DNA from: JAUPTX01 sp964652835
GTDB taxonomy: Bacteria > Patescibacteriota > Minisyncoccia > Phycocordibacterales > CSBR16-119
Reading direction: 5' to 3'
NCBI GenBank assembly: GCA_964652835.1
Contig: CAZZCB010000003.1
Span: forward strand, 1 to 62,877
DNA: 62,877 bases
The notes beneath the pieces were generated by a model. That model saw only the letters and a list, made by a program, of their open reading frames with translations, was not told the DNA's origin and did not search any database. Numbering within the stretch: the first letter of the stretch is position 1; each line of letters begins with the position of its first letter. Positions 1 through 8,152 of this stretch are shown here, piece by piece. Position numbers and translations under genes: made by a program.

Positions 1-2
1 GT

Positions 3-1334
3 ATGACAGGTACAGCGAAAACTTCAAGCGAAGAATTTTTCAGCGTGTATGGACTCGATGTTATAACTATCCCAACACATAAAGATATCGCCCGAAAAGA
101 CTTAAATGATCAAATCTATCAAACAGAAATCGGTAAGTTTAAGGCTATTGCGAAAAAGATAAAAGAAGTCCACTCTACTGGTCAGCCGATACTTATCGGT
201 ACTATTTCTATTGAAAGAAACGAAATGCTTTCTAACTTCTTAAATCAAGAAGGTGTTCCACACACTATCCTTAACGCGAAAAAACACGAAAGTGAAGGAG
301 AGGTTATCGCTGGCGCTGGACGATTTGGTGCGGTGACTATCGCTACAAACATGGCTGGACGAGGTATCGATATCAAACTCGGGGGTGAACTTGCTACAAA
401 AGAAGAAGGCGACAAAGTGCGCGAGCTCGGTGGTCTATTTGTTTTAGGTACGGAAAGACATGAATCGCGAAGAATAGACAACCAGCTTCGTGGGCGTGCC
501 GGACGACAAGGTGACCCAGGAACTACTCAGTTTTTCGTATCACTGGACGACGACCTCATGCGAGTTTTCGGAGGAGATCGGATAAAGACGATGATGGGAC
601 GTTTTGGTATTGCCGAAGACCAACCAATAGAAAATAAAATGATAACGTCTGCTCTTGAAAGCGCTCAAACAAAAATCGAAGGATTTAACTTCGACGCACG
701 TAAGAAAACTCTGGAATACGATAACGTTTTAAGTACTCAAAGAAAGGCTGTTTATGGAAGAAGACGAAAAATGCTTTTTGCAGAAGACGCTGAGATAAAA
801 GAATACGTTCTTTCTATTTCTCCTGATACACAAAAGACGGAAGCTTTAATGTCTGAAAAGATATCTCAGGTTGGGGAAGAGGCTTTCTGGAAAACCGTCA
901 GAAGAATTATCCTACACGTAAACGATATTCTTTGGACTGAACATTTGGAAACTATGGACTATGTTCGGTCTTCTGTGAACCTACGGGCTTATGGCCAAAG
1001 AGAGCCTTTGATTGAATATACAAAAGAAGGTCTAACTCTTTATCGAAATATGGAAGCGATGCTTAATGAGCAAGTTCTGGCGCTTATAGAAACTATCCGC
1101 CCGACAGAGGCGCAAGCGGAAGTTCGCGAGGCTCCAAAACAATACATTGAAAACTCCGTGAAAGACGAAGATACAAAAGGTCAGACAATAATAAAAAATG
1201 AATCAGATAAGATTGGCCGAAATGATATTGTGATTTTAGAAAAAGACGGAAAGGTAGAAGAAATGAAATTCAAAAAAGCTGAATCTCTTTTGGCGGAAGG
1301 TTGGGTATTGAAAGGGAAGAAGGGAGATAGTTAA
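3..1334 (+). CDS. secA: SecA, preprotein translocase ATPase (C-terminal part, 5' end outside window)
   Basis: SecA is the motor ATPase that drives unfolded preproteins through SecYEG at the cytoplasmic membrane. The frame is open to the window edge. The first Met lies in the internal motif 'MTGTAKT', so the true start is upstream. Visible landmarks are 'NMAGRGIDIKLGG', 'GTERHESRRIDNQLRGRAGRQGD' (quoted here in two parts: 'GTERHESRRIDNQ' and 'LRGRAGRQGD') of the second nucleotide-binding fold, and the helical scaffold 'WTEHLETMDYVR' with 'LRAYGQREPL'. Between 'RRRKMLF' and the scaffold there are only about 60 residues, where family members usually have a longer helical wing domain. The C-terminal zinc-binding Cys motif for SecB or ribosome contact is absent. 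A hairpin terminator follows. Assignment is secure; the shortened wing is judged from memory of the family. Confidence 0.96.
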   Translation: MTGTAKTSSEEFFSVYGLDVITIPTHKDIARKDLNDQIYQTEIGKFKAIAKKIKEVHSTGQPILIGTISIERNEMLSNFLNQEGVPHTILNAKKHESEGEVIAGAGRFGAVTIATNMAGRGIDIKLGGELATKEEGDKVRELGGLFVLGTERHESRRIDNQLRGRAGRQGDPGTTQFFVSLDDDLMRVFGGDRIKTMMGRFGIAEDQPIENKMITSALESAQTKIEGFNFDARKKTLEYDNVLSTQRKAVYGRRRKMLFAEDAEIKEYVLSISPDTQKTEALMSEKISQVGEEAFWKTVRRIILHVNDILWTEHLETMDYVRSSVNLRAYGQREPLIEYTKEGLTLYRNMEAMLNEQVLALIETIRPTEAQAEVREAPKQYIENSVKDEDTKGQTIIKNESDKIGRNDIVILEKDGKVEEMKFKKAESLLAEGWVLKGKKGDS

Positions 1335-1360
1335 AAGTTTTTAAAGTTATAAAGCTAAAA

Positions 1361-1395
1361 GTATAAGCCCGCGCACGAAGTGCGCGGGCTTATAC
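1361..1395 (+). terminator. Rho-independent terminator after secA
   Basis: A perfect 16-base-pair inverted repeat with a three-base loop, rich in G and C at its core (GCCCGCGCAC / GTGCGCGGGC), followed by TCTTTTAT. It lies 26 bases past the secA stop. Confidence 0.8.
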
Positions 1396-1410
1396 TCTTT
1401 TATAAAAAAG

Positions 1411-1442
1411 AGAAGCCCCGGCGCACTGCGCTCGGGGCTTCT
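1411..1442 (-). terminator. Terminator of the 130-residue orphan gene
   Basis: Inverted repeat AGAAGCCCCG...CGGGGCTTCT. Read on the minus strand it is followed by CTCTTTTTTATA, so it serves the leftward gene ending at 1466. Confidence 0.75.
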
Positions 1443-1465
1443 TTGCTTGATTGCTCGCCAGGTTT

Positions 1466-1858
1466 TTAATAGCCAAGCGAAACAGCAAAAGCATCAACCG
1501 AACCACCTCTTGGCGGCAGGTTAATTTTTCCATACGACTTCAATTCTTCAATTCTTTTGAAATGTTTTCCTATTGAGCATAGATAGCGTGCCTCAAAAAG
1601 AAGCCATCCTGCTTCTTTGCCCCACCAACTTTTGTTGCTCTTATTGTGATGGCGAGTATTTTCGTAATCACGACCATAAATGAAGGAGGATTGATATAGA
1701 AATACCTTTTCTTGATTAGTATCTATCGCATATACCAAACTAATTTTTGCTTGGTATCGATAAACTAAACCAATTCCATTGAATTGCATTTCTTCTATTA
1801 TGTATTCTTTAGGGGCGGTGGCACCCGACTCAGCTTGATGAAGAGTGTATGGGTTCAT
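1466..1858 (-). CDS. Hypothetical 130-residue protein (orphan cassette gene)
   Basis: I do not recognise a family. The protein has no signal peptide or membrane segment. It is rich in aromatic residues and short beta-like stretches ('GIGLVYRYQAKISLVYAID', 'VFLYQSSFIYGRDYENT'), then 'WWGKEAGWLLFEARYL' and a basic helix. The gene stands alone with its own sigma-70-type promoter (1892-1919) and its own terminator (1411-1442). That supports it being a real, independently transcribed unit. It opposes secA and shares the intergenic hairpins with it. Function unknown. Confidence 0.6.
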   Translation of the reverse strand: MNPYTLHQAESGATAPKEYIIEEMQFNGIGLVYRYQAKISLVYAIDTNQEKVFLYQSSFIYGRDYENTRHHNKSNKSWWGKEAGWLLFEARYLCSIGKHFKRIEELKSYGKINLPPRGGSVDAFAVSLGY

Positions 1859-1891
1859 TTTTCAGGGTTTTTTTTGTTCAGGTTTAATATC

Positions 1892-1919
1892 ACATTAAAT
1901 ATTTTTTTCATTTTGTCAA
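1892..1919 (-). promoter_or_regulatory. Promoter of the 130-residue orphan gene
   Basis: On the minus strand, -35 TTGACA (1914-1919), a 16-base spacer and -10 TAATGT (1892-1897), placed 33 bases ahead of the ATG at 1858. Confidence 0.6.
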
Positions 1920-1938
1920 GCACACTCGAGTTATCGCT

Positions 1939-2080
1939 TCAGACCCTACACGAGAACACCGTAAAGAAAATAGTAGAGTTTGCCTTAAAAACAACAACTG
2001 TTTGAGGAAAGCCTAAGCTTTCCGAGTTTTGTTGTTTTTTGGCTTAAACTCTACTATTTTTAGGTGTGAAGTGTGGGTCT
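1939..2080. repeat. Long imperfect inverted repeat; possible structured RNA
   Basis: The left arm contains AGACCCTACAC, ACACC, AAAATAGTAGAGTTT, GCC and TTAAAAACAACAA. The right arm carries the complements in reverse order: TTGTTGTTTTTT, GGC, TTAAACTCTACTATTTT, GGTGT and GTGTGGGTCT. The centre is a GGAAAGC/GCTTTCC stem. The whole can fold into a rod of about 140 bases with small bulges. No convincing open reading frame covers it. A possible minus-strand promoter with -35 TTGACA lies at 2133-2138, but its -10 is weak. It could be a non-coding RNA, a strong bidirectional terminator or a small mobile palindrome. Confidence 0.5.
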
Positions 2081-2088
2081 AGCCTTTT

Positions 2089-2115
2089 GCCTACTTTTTG
2101 GTAATGAAAAAGTAG
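2089..2115. repeat. Hairpin CCTACTTTTT / AAAAAGTAGG
   Basis: A 10-base-pair inverted repeat with a 7-base loop immediately next to the long inverted repeat. The rest of the stretch to 2280 is low-complexity A-rich sequence with two copies of CCCAAAAACCAC and no gene that I can see. Confidence 0.5.
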
Positions 2116-2281
2116 GGAACATATGTCATTTTTGTCAAATTAAAAACCCCTAAAAACAACACTTTTTACCCAAAAACCACCCAAAAACAATAAAAAAACT
2201 TTTACGCTCAGCAAGGAAAATTGCCCAAAAACCACGATTTAAAGCCATTTTTAACTCTTGACAGACTAAATTTTTAGGGTA

Positions 2282-2310
2282 TTGACAAAAAAAATACCCC
2301 ATGCTAAGAT
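2282..2310 (+). promoter_or_regulatory. Strong promoter for the lysozyme-like gene
   Basis: -35 TTGACA (2282-2287), 17-base spacer, -10 TAAGAT (2305-2310). The -35 box sits inside an inverted repeat GGGTATT...AATACCC (2277-2299) that could serve as an operator. Confidence 0.7.
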
Positions 2311-2318
2311 ATGGACGT

Positions 2319-2340
2319 AAGTCCCGTCGGGGGCTTTTTT
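2319..2340 (+). terminator. Possible attenuator directly after the transcription start
   Basis: Hairpin AGTCCC-GTCG-GGGGCT followed by six T, starting only about ten bases after the -10 box at 2305-2310. It would stop most transcripts at about 25 bases unless it is bypassed. A 130-base structured leader follows up to the ATG at 2475. That leader includes ACCGTTTAAA...TTTAACGG, AAAAACAAGG-TAA-CTTTGTTTTT and ACGGT...ACCGT stems. I do not match it to a known riboswitch class. Confidence 0.45.
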
Positions 2341-2474
2341 GTTTGCCCTATATAAAAATAGGGAAAACAGGGACCGTTTAAAATAGAATAACAAAAATCT
2401 AAAAACAAGGTAACTTTGTTTTTTCTTTTTAACGGACATACTACCACGGTGTTGTCGGAGCGAAACCGTCACAT

Positions 2475-3119
2475 ATGAATAATATATATAAGAGTTTCAG
2501 CAAATCATTGCATTCTTTTATCCTCTTACCTTTATTGGTAACTAACATTTCTGGAGGCGTTGATAGTAAGATCAACATTTCAGCTTTAGAGGATAAGATA
2601 AGGTCAGGTTTCGGTGTTACCGAAATGATAGACGAACAAACAGCTCTTTTAGACGAACAAAAAATAAAGGCAGCTAAAATCGACGCATACTTCGGTAAAT
2701 ATGATTTACCAGCCGAAGGGTATGGTATGGCGATGGTTACAGCGGCTGACAAATATGGCCTCGACTGGAGATTAATACCAGCTCTAGCAAAACTAGAGAC
2801 AACAGGAGGTAAACATACTTGTAAAAATCCACAAGGTAAAAATAACTGGTTTGGATGGGGTTCATGTAAAATCGGATTTGATTCTGTTGAAGAATCATTT
2901 GACGTTATTGCAAAGAACTTAACAGGGAATAATCCTAGAACTGCAAGTTACTATAAAGGTAAGACTGTAGAAAAAATTCTAGAAGTTTATAACCCTCCAG
3001 CAACTCCAGGTATCACACCTAACTATCATAAACTTGCGTTTAAGATTATGGATGAGATCGAGAGTATGGAAGTAAATCAAGAAGCAATGAATCAAAACGT
3101 TTTAGTTTTGAATAAGTAA
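2475..3119 (+). CDS. Secreted lysozyme/glucosaminidase-like protein
   Basis: Probably a cell-wall hydrolase or a catalytically related wall-binding protein. An N-terminal hydrophobic segment (about residues 12-27) could be a signal peptide or anchor. Residues 83-205 resemble the lysozyme-like glucosaminidase fold: 'MAMVTAADKYGLDWRLIPAL' leads to a candidate catalytic Glu108 in 'AKLETTGG', then 'NNWFGWGSC', 'FDSVEESFDVIAKNL' and a C-terminal 'NPPATPGITPNYHKLAFKIM' typical of the family. Two Cys (in 'HTCKN' and 'GSCKI') could form a disulfide outside the cell. The gene has a strong promoter, a long structured leader with a possible attenuator, and its own terminator. The fold is reasonably sure; activity is inferred. 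Confidence 0.75.
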   Translation: MNNIYKSFSKSLHSFILLPLLVTNISGGVDSKINISALEDKIRSGFGVTEMIDEQTALLDEQKIKAAKIDAYFGKYDLPAEGYGMAMVTAADKYGLDWRLIPALAKLETTGGKHTCKNPQGKNNWFGWGSCKIGFDSVEESFDVIAKNLTGNNPRTASYYKGKTVEKILEVYNPPATPGITPNYHKLAFKIMDEIESMEVNQEAMNQNVLVLNK

Positions 3120-3130
3120 TAATATTTAAC

Positions 3131-3158
3131 AAAAGCCGGCGCGAAAGCGCCGGCTTTT
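3131..3158 (+). terminator. Terminator of the lysozyme-like gene
   Basis: Inverted repeat AAAAGCCGGCGC / GCGCCGGCTTTT followed by GTTTTAT. Confidence 0.8.
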
Positions 3159-3183
3159 GTTTTATCTAAATTAAAATGACAAA

Positions 3184-3203
3184 GGCCGCGACGTTGCGCG
3201 GCC
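3184..3203 (-). terminator. Terminator of the 74-residue gene
   Basis: GGCCGCG-ACGTTG-CGCGGCC hairpin, followed on the minus strand by TTTGTCATTTTAATTT. It lies 20 bases past the leftward stop at 3224. Confidence 0.55.
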
Positions 3204-3223
3204 ATGTTGCCCTTGGTTGTTAG

Positions 3224-3448
3224 TTAATACTGTGCGCCAAGGATTCTCCTTTGTTCTTTGTCGTGAGCAAGTGCTCCGATCCAGATATCATAGAAGAAAT
3301 CCAAAACAGTCTGGCGAGTTGGAGTCGGTGTGTTCCTGATATGCGCTATAACCGCTCGCAAGAACTCATCCTGATGGGTGCTCGGTACTTTTTCAAAAAG
3401 AAGTTTCTGAACTTCTTCATTGACTGAGTTGTTTCCTGTTTCTTCCAT
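3224..3448 (-). CDS. Hypothetical 74-residue protein (orphan cassette gene)
   Basis: No family recognised. It is a small soluble, mostly helical protein with acidic N-terminus and the stretch 'LLFEKVPSTHQDEFLRAVIA' followed by 'TVLDFFYDIWIGALAHDKEQ'. It has its own near-consensus promoter (3478-3505) and terminator, and its base composition is richer in G and C than dnaE next door. The promoter lies in the short gap between this gene and the end of dnaE, so the gene can be transcribed independently of dnaE, which reads in the same direction. Function unknown. Confidence 0.6.
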   Translation of the reverse strand: MEETGNNSVNEEVQKLLFEKVPSTHQDEFLRAVIAHIRNTPTPTRQTVLDFFYDIWIGALAHDKEQRRILGAQY

Positions 3449-3477
3449 TGATGAAAGGGCGTTCGTTGGTTTTTAGT

Positions 3478-3505
3478 ATTATACCACCAACAAAACCAAT
3501 GTCAA
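3478..3505 (-). promoter_or_regulatory. Promoter of the 74-residue gene
   Basis: On the minus strand, -35 TTGACA (3500-3505), 16-base spacer, -10 TATAAT (3478-3483). Both boxes match the consensus fully. The element directly abuts the dnaE stop codon. Confidence 0.75.
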
Positions 3506-3506
3506 A

Positions 3507-6500
3507 CTAAATCTCCTTCAAAGATTCAATCATTATGCTTTTTTCTCCGTCACGAATACTGAGTTTACCCTTTATAGCTACGCATTTATTTTCCACCAAG
3601 TTTAGTGCGTGTTCACGGAAAGTCTCTGGGAAAGCCACAGCCTCCATACTTCCTTCTAAATCAGACATTTTGATAAACGCCATTTGTCCGCCTTTTTTTG
3701 TTATTACTTTTCGGATACTTTCGATTATAACCGCGCAAACAACATTCATATTTTGAAAACCTGTTTCCTGAAGTTTCTTTAGATTCATTCCTGTTTTATC
3801 TATTTTCTCTTTTACTCTGTCGAGAGGGTGACCAGAAATATAAAGTCCTAAAAGTTCTTTTTCCCAAACCAGTTTATCTTCTTTGCTGGCAAGTCCTCCT
3901 TCTTTTATAGAGAGGCGAGATTTTGGCGCCATGTCACCACCAAAAAGAGATCCTTGGTTTTTATCTACTTTTGAAAAAGATTTTGTAAAAGCTAGTAGCT
4001 CTTCCATACTTTGAAGAAATGTTCCTCTGTCGCCAAAGTCGTCTAGGGCTCCAGCCTTGATCAATGCTTCTAAAGATTTTTTAGTTAAGTTTTTATGTTG
4101 AACACGTTCTAGGAAATTTTCCATCGAAGTAAAATTCCCACCCTTTTTTCTTTCTTCAATGATTGCGTCAGAAATATCACCACCGAGGTTTTTTATTGTA
4201 TAGAAACCAAACCTGATTTTATCGAGCTTGCCTTCTTCTTCGTTTTTGATAACAGTAAATCCGCCGAAACATTCGTTTATGTGTGGTGAAAGCACTTCAA
4301 TATCCATTTTTTTACATTCAAGAATAATCTCAGAAACTCTTTCTACGTCACCTGACTCAGCTGTTAAAATCGCGCTCATATATGGAACAGGGAAGTTCGC
4401 TTTCATATACGCTGTTTTGTACGCTAGGTTTCCGTAACTGGCTGCGTGAGCTTTGTTGAATCCGTACGCGGCGAAAGGTTCGATCAGCGCCCAGAGTTCA
4501 TCTGCTTTCTTTTGAGTCATTCCATTTTTAAGAAGACCTTCCATAAGTTTTCCTTTTTCGGCCATCATAACTTCAGGAATCTTCTTTCCCATAGCTTTTC
4601 GAAGTTTGTCGGCTTCAAGCCAAGAATATCCAGCAAGTTTTATAGCGATCATCATGACGTCGTCTTGGTAAGTGATAACCCCATAAGAAAGGTCTAGAAT
4701 ATCTTTCATTCTAGGATCCAAAAATCGAATCAAAATTGGGTTGTGTTTTCTTTTAATATATTCAGGAATCATTTCCATCGGTCCTGGTCGGTAAAGAGCC
4801 ACCATCGCGTTGATGTCGTCTATTTGTGACGGTACAAGTTCTTTTAGATAACGAGTCATACCTGAAGAAGAAAGCTGGAAAACTCCCATAGTTTTTCCTT
4901 CTGCAAGCATTTTAAAAGTCTTTGGATCGTCTATCGGGATGGAGTCGATATCTATTTTTATGCCTTCGATTTTTTCCACCAGTTTGATAGAGTCGGCAAG
5001 AATAGCCAGGTTTCTGATTCCTAGAAAGTCAAATTTAATAAGCCCGGCGTCTTCGACGGCGTGCATGTCGTATTGAGTGATAATCTTTCCGCCTTTTGGA
5101 TCAAGCTGAACTGGTGCGTAGTCAGAAACTTCTGTAGGTGAGATTACCACTCCGGCCGCGTGAACAGAGATGTGTCTAGCACATCCTTCTATCTTTTTCG
5201 CCATGTCGATTATCTCTTTTACGACTTTGTCTGTCTCGTACATTTTTTTAAGTTCTGGTTCGACATCGAGAGCAATATCGATAGTCATCGGGAAACCTTG
5301 TTTTCCTAAAGGGATAAGTTTTGAGATTTTATCTCCGATATCATATGCAAATCCTAGTGCACGCGCTACGTCTCTCACAGCTCCACGAGCCTGCATCGTA
5401 CCAAAAGTACCGATCTGCGCTACTGCGCGTTCACCGTATTTTTGTTTAGCGTATTCAATAACCTCATCGCGTCTGTTGTCGGCGAAGTCCATGTCGATAT
5501 CTGGCGCTGAGGGACGCTCTGGGTTTAGGAATCTTTCAAACGGAAGTTTAAAACGAAACGGATCAACGTTTGTGATTCCTAAAAGATAAGTCGTAATAGA
5601 TCCAGCGACCGAACCTCGGATGTTTGTTAAAATTCCGTTTTCGTTTGCAAAACGAATAAGGTCACCCACGATAAGTAGGTAGATAGAAAATCCTTTGTTT
5701 TTAATAATCTCAAGTTCGTATTCTATTCGGGCTATTATCTCTGCAGATTCCTGTCCATATCTTTTTGGTATCCCTTGATAAACATATTTTTTAAGTTGCG
5801 ACTCTGGAGTGTGTCCGTCTTCGAGTCCGAATTTTGGAAAAACCCAAGTCCCAAGCTCAAGATTTATATCTACCATCTCTGCGACTTTCAAAGTGTTTTC
5901 TACTGCCTCTGGAATATCTTTAAAATATTCCATCGCACCAGCTGGGTCGATAAAGTGATAGTCTCCGTTAAAACGAAAACTTGTACTGTTTGTGTTTATG
6001 GCGAGCAAAGTGTTGTGAGCTTCGCTGTCGTCTTTGTGTAAGTAGTGAGAGTCCCAAGTGGCAACTATCGGTATGTCGTATTTTTTAGAAAGTCCGATAA
6101 GACCTTGTTTTACTGTCTCAGTACCTTCAACTTCAGCGTGGTTCATAAATTCTAAAAAGAAATTTTCTTTTCCGAAAATGCTTATATATTTTTCTACTAT
6201 TTGCTCTGCGTGTTCTGCATTTTTTGCTCTTAGTGATTGCGCGAGTTCTCCAGCCGGACAGCCAGAAAGACAGATTATTCCTTCGGAATATTTTCGTAAA
6301 ATCTCCTCGTCCATTCTTGGTTTGTAATAGTATCCTTCAAGAAAAGAAAGAGAGACAAGTTTCATCAAGTTTTTATAACCTTGATTGTTTTTTGCTAGAA
6401 GTGTCAGGTGATATCTTTTGTTGTCTATTCCTGCGTCTTTATCGTGGCGAGTTCTTTCTGCGATATATGCCTCGACACCGATGATAGGTTTTATACCAGC

Positions 6501-6674
6501 ATCTTTACACTTTTTGTAGAATTCTATCGCTCCATACATCGATCCGTGGTCGGTAAGCGCCAGTGCCGGCATATCGAACTCTTTGGCTTTTTTTACCAAG
6601 GCTCCTATTTTAGAAAGCCCGTCCAAAAGCGAGTAGTGAGAATGCGTATGAAGATGGACAAATTTGCCTGACAT
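3507..6674 (-). CDS. dnaE: DNA polymerase III alpha subunit
   Basis: Catalytic subunit of the replicative DNA polymerase. The PHP domain begins at once with 'HLHTHSHYSLLDG' (residues 7-19). The polymerase active site is seen in 'PDIDMDFADNRRDE' near residue 390, where the aspartates bind catalytic metal. Further family blocks are 'GSVAGSITTYLLGIT', 'FGTMQARGAVRDVARALG', 'HAAGVVISP', 'MVALYRPGPMEMIPEYI' and 'YGFNKAHAASYG'. The helix-hairpin-helix region follows ('LTKKSLEALIKAGALDDFG') and an OB-fold closes the protein ('GGQMAFIKMSDLEGSMEAVAF'). At 1055 residues it is at the short end for DnaE, and the C-terminal tau-binding tail appears trimmed. It diverges from rnhB across a short shared intergenic region. 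Confidence 0.98.
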   Translation of the reverse strand: MSGKFVHLHTHSHYSLLDGLSKIGALVKKAKEFDMPALALTDHGSMYGAIEFYKKCKDAGIKPIIGVEAYIAERTRHDKDAGIDNKRYHLTLLAKNNQGYKNLMKLVSLSFLEGYYYKPRMDEEILRKYSEGIICLSGCPAGELAQSLRAKNAEHAEQIVEKYISIFGKENFFLEFMNHAEVEGTETVKQGLIGLSKKYDIPIVATWDSHYLHKDDSEAHNTLLAINTNSTSFRFNGDYHFIDPAGAMEYFKDIPEAVENTLKVAEMVDINLELGTWVFPKFGLEDGHTPESQLKKYVYQGIPKRYGQESAEIIARIEYELEIIKNKGFSIYLLIVGDLIRFANENGILTNIRGSVAGSITTYLLGITNVDPFRFKLPFERFLNPERPSAPDIDMDFADNRRDEVIEYAKQKYGERAVAQIGTFGTMQARGAVRDVARALGFAYDIGDKISKLIPLGKQGFPMTIDIALDVEPELKKMYETDKVVKEIIDMAKKIEGCARHISVHAAGVVISPTEVSDYAPVQLDPKGGKIITQYDMHAVEDAGLIKFDFLGIRNLAILADSIKLVEKIEGIKIDIDSIPIDDPKTFKMLAEGKTMGVFQLSSSGMTRYLKELVPSQIDDINAMVALYRPGPMEMIPEYIKRKHNPILIRFLDPRMKDILDLSYGVITYQDDVMMIAIKLAGYSWLEADKLRKAMGKKIPEVMMAEKGKLMEGLLKNGMTQKKADELWALIEPFAAYGFNKAHAASYGNLAYKTAYMKANFPVPYMSAILTAESGDVERVSEIILECKKMDIEVLSPHINECFGGFTVIKNEEEGKLDKIRFGFYTIKNLGGDISDAIIEERKKGGNFTSMENFLERVQHKNLTKKSLEALIKAGALDDFGDRGTFLQSMEELLAFTKSFSKVDKNQGSLFGGDMAPKSRLSIKEGGLASKEDKLVWEKELLGLYISGHPLDRVKEKIDKTGMNLKKLQETGFQNMNVVCAVIIESIRKVITKKGGQMAFIKMSDLEGSMEAVAFPETFREHALNLVENKCVAIKGKLSIRDGEKSIMIESLKEI

Positions 6675-6717
6675 AAGTGGGTATATTTTAACACAAAGAC
6701 CGTGGTATTATATCCTT

Positions 6718-7329
6718 GTGGAAAGTCAAAATTTTACTTATTTTATCGGTGTGGATGAGGTCGGGCGAGGGCCTGTTGCTGGGCCTGTTTACGTTTGTGG
6801 TCTTTTTATATCCGCCGAAAATCTAGAGAAAATAATAAAAGAAGTGGGAAACTTGCCTCTTCGGGACTCTAAAAAGCTAACAGAAAAAATGCGAGATAAA
6901 TGGTTTTTAAAAATTAAAGAATTTGCCGACGCTGGGTATTTAAAATATGTTGTTTCGAAAGCGAGTGCGGGCGAGATAGACGAGAAGGGAATAGCTGTGT
7001 GTATAAAAGCCTGCGTCAAAAACTCCGTGATAAAAATCGACGCTGATAAAGAAAAGACAAAGGTGCTGCTCGACGGTGGACTTTCCGTTGGCTGGGATTT
7101 TACTGAAGAGTCTTTTATAAAAGGTGATGAAAATATTCCCGTGATATCACTCGCGTCGATAGTGGCGAAAGTTTTAAGAGATAAAGAGATGGCTGAACTT
7201 TCAAAAGAGTATCCTGAATACGGCTTTGAAAAACATAAGGGATATGGTACAAAAGCGCACATGGACGCCATCTTAAAACATGGAGCAACGGATCTACACA
7301 GAAAATCTTTCTTAAAAAATTATATATAA
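6718..7329 (+). CDS. rnhB: Ribonuclease HII
   Basis: Cuts the RNA strand of RNA/DNA hybrids and removes misincorporated ribonucleotides. The N-terminal 'GVDEVGRGPVAGPVYV' carries the catalytic Asp-Glu pair. 'KVLLDGGL' and 'VISLASIVAKVLRDKEM' supply the other acidic and structural positions. The C-terminal 'YGFEKHKGYGTKAHMDAI' is the usual substrate-binding end. I place the start at the GTG at 6718 rather than the upstream TTG at 6664, because the upstream part overlaps the dnaE start and encodes no family sequence. Length is then 203 residues, normal for the family. Confidence 0.96.
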   Translation: MESQNFTYFIGVDEVGRGPVAGPVYVCGLFISAENLEKIIKEVGNLPLRDSKKLTEKMRDKWFLKIKEFADAGYLKYVVSKASAGEIDEKGIAVCIKACVKNSVIKIDADKEKTKVLLDGGLSVGWDFTEESFIKGDENIPVISLASIVAKVLRDKEMAELSKEYPEYGFEKHKGYGTKAHMDAILKHGATDLHRKSFLKNYI

Positions 7330-7334
7330 AGATA

Positions 7335-7362
7335 AAATTATATCGATATATCGATATAATTT
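7335..7362. terminator. 28-base perfect AT-rich palindrome after rnhB
   Basis: AAATTATATCGAT and its complement form a perfect 28-base palindrome with TATCGATA units, followed by AGTTTTTAAAA. It probably acts as a weak hairpin terminator between rnhB and truB. A protein-binding palindrome is an alternative. Confidence 0.45.
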
Positions 7363-7384
7363 AGTTTTTAAAATAGTAAAAAAA

Positions 7385-8041
7385 ATGAACAATAGCTTAA
7401 AAAAACCAGAAGATATATTGCTAGTAAATAAACCAAAGGGAATAAGTTCTTTTGATGTTATTCGAATTCTCCGGAAGAAATTAGGAATTCGAAAAATGGG
7501 TCACGCTGGAACACTCGATCCACTGGCTTCGGGTCTTATGATTATCGGAGTTGAGACGGGAACTAAAAAATTAACTGACTACATAAAAAAAGACAAAACA
7601 TATGTCGCGGAAATTTTATTTGGTAGAAAAACAGATACAGGCGATATGGAGGGCGCCGTGCTGGAGCAAACAGAAATTTATTTTGTTGAAGATGATTACA
7701 TGAAAGAGCTGATGAATGCTTTCAGTGGTGATTTTGAACTCATGCCTCCAAAATATTCTGCTATTAAAAAAGATGGAAAGCCTTTGTATAAATACGCGCG
7801 AAGTGGGGAAGAGGTGGAGATATTGCCTCGAATTATGAAAGTTTATAAAAGTGAGTTTTTAGGAAGCGAAAAAGTACCTGAGGGTTTTATCGCTAGGGTT
7901 TCTTTCGACGTGGCTTCTGGAGTGTATATACGGTCTTTGGTTGAAAAGGTGGGTGATCTGCTAGGCGTGCCGGCAACGCTTTATAACCTAAAAAGGACTA
8001 AAATAGGGGAGTTTGAGCTGAAAAATGCTATTGATATTTAA
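7385..8041 (+). CDS. truB: tRNA pseudouridine(55) synthase
   Basis: Makes pseudouridine 55 in the T-loop of tRNAs. The active-site block 'GHAGTLDPLASGLMIIG' contains the catalytic Asp. 'TKKLTDYIKKDKTYVAEILFG' (quoted as 'KKLTDYIKKDKTY') and 'TDTGDMEG' are typical, as are 'PPKYSAIKKDGKPLYKYAR' and 'VASGVYIRSLVEKVGDLLG'. At 218 residues it ends directly after the catalytic domain and lacks the C-terminal PUA-like extension of longer homologues, a common reduction in small genomes. It follows rnhB in the same direction. Confidence 0.96.
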   Translation: MNNSLKKPEDILLVNKPKGISSFDVIRILRKKLGIRKMGHAGTLDPLASGLMIIGVETGTKKLTDYIKKDKTYVAEILFGRKTDTGDMEGAVLEQTEIYFVEDDYMKELMNAFSGDFELMPPKYSAIKKDGKPLYKYARSGEEVEILPRIMKVYKSEFLGSEKVPEGFIARVSFDVASGVYIRSLVEKVGDLLGVPATLYNLKRTKIGEFELKNAIDI

Positions 8042-8064
8042 GGGTTTTTGGTCTGTGAGCAAGC

Positions 8065-8093
8065 TTGACTTTAATGCTCATTTGTGCTATATT
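8065..8093 (+). promoter_or_regulatory. Promoter of the type IX sorting-domain gene
   Basis: -35 TTGACT (8065-8070), 17-base spacer, -10 TATATT (8088-8093). The leader that follows has a hairpin GCTCGG...CCGAGC before the ATG at 8153. The boxes are of sigma-70 type, unlike the TTTG/TAnnTTTG signals of Bacteroidetes. Confidence 0.6.
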
Positions 8094-8152
8094 ATAGAAG
8101 GAAACTAAACCTTGAACCTTGCCAAGCTCGGTCAAATCCGAGCACAAAAATC

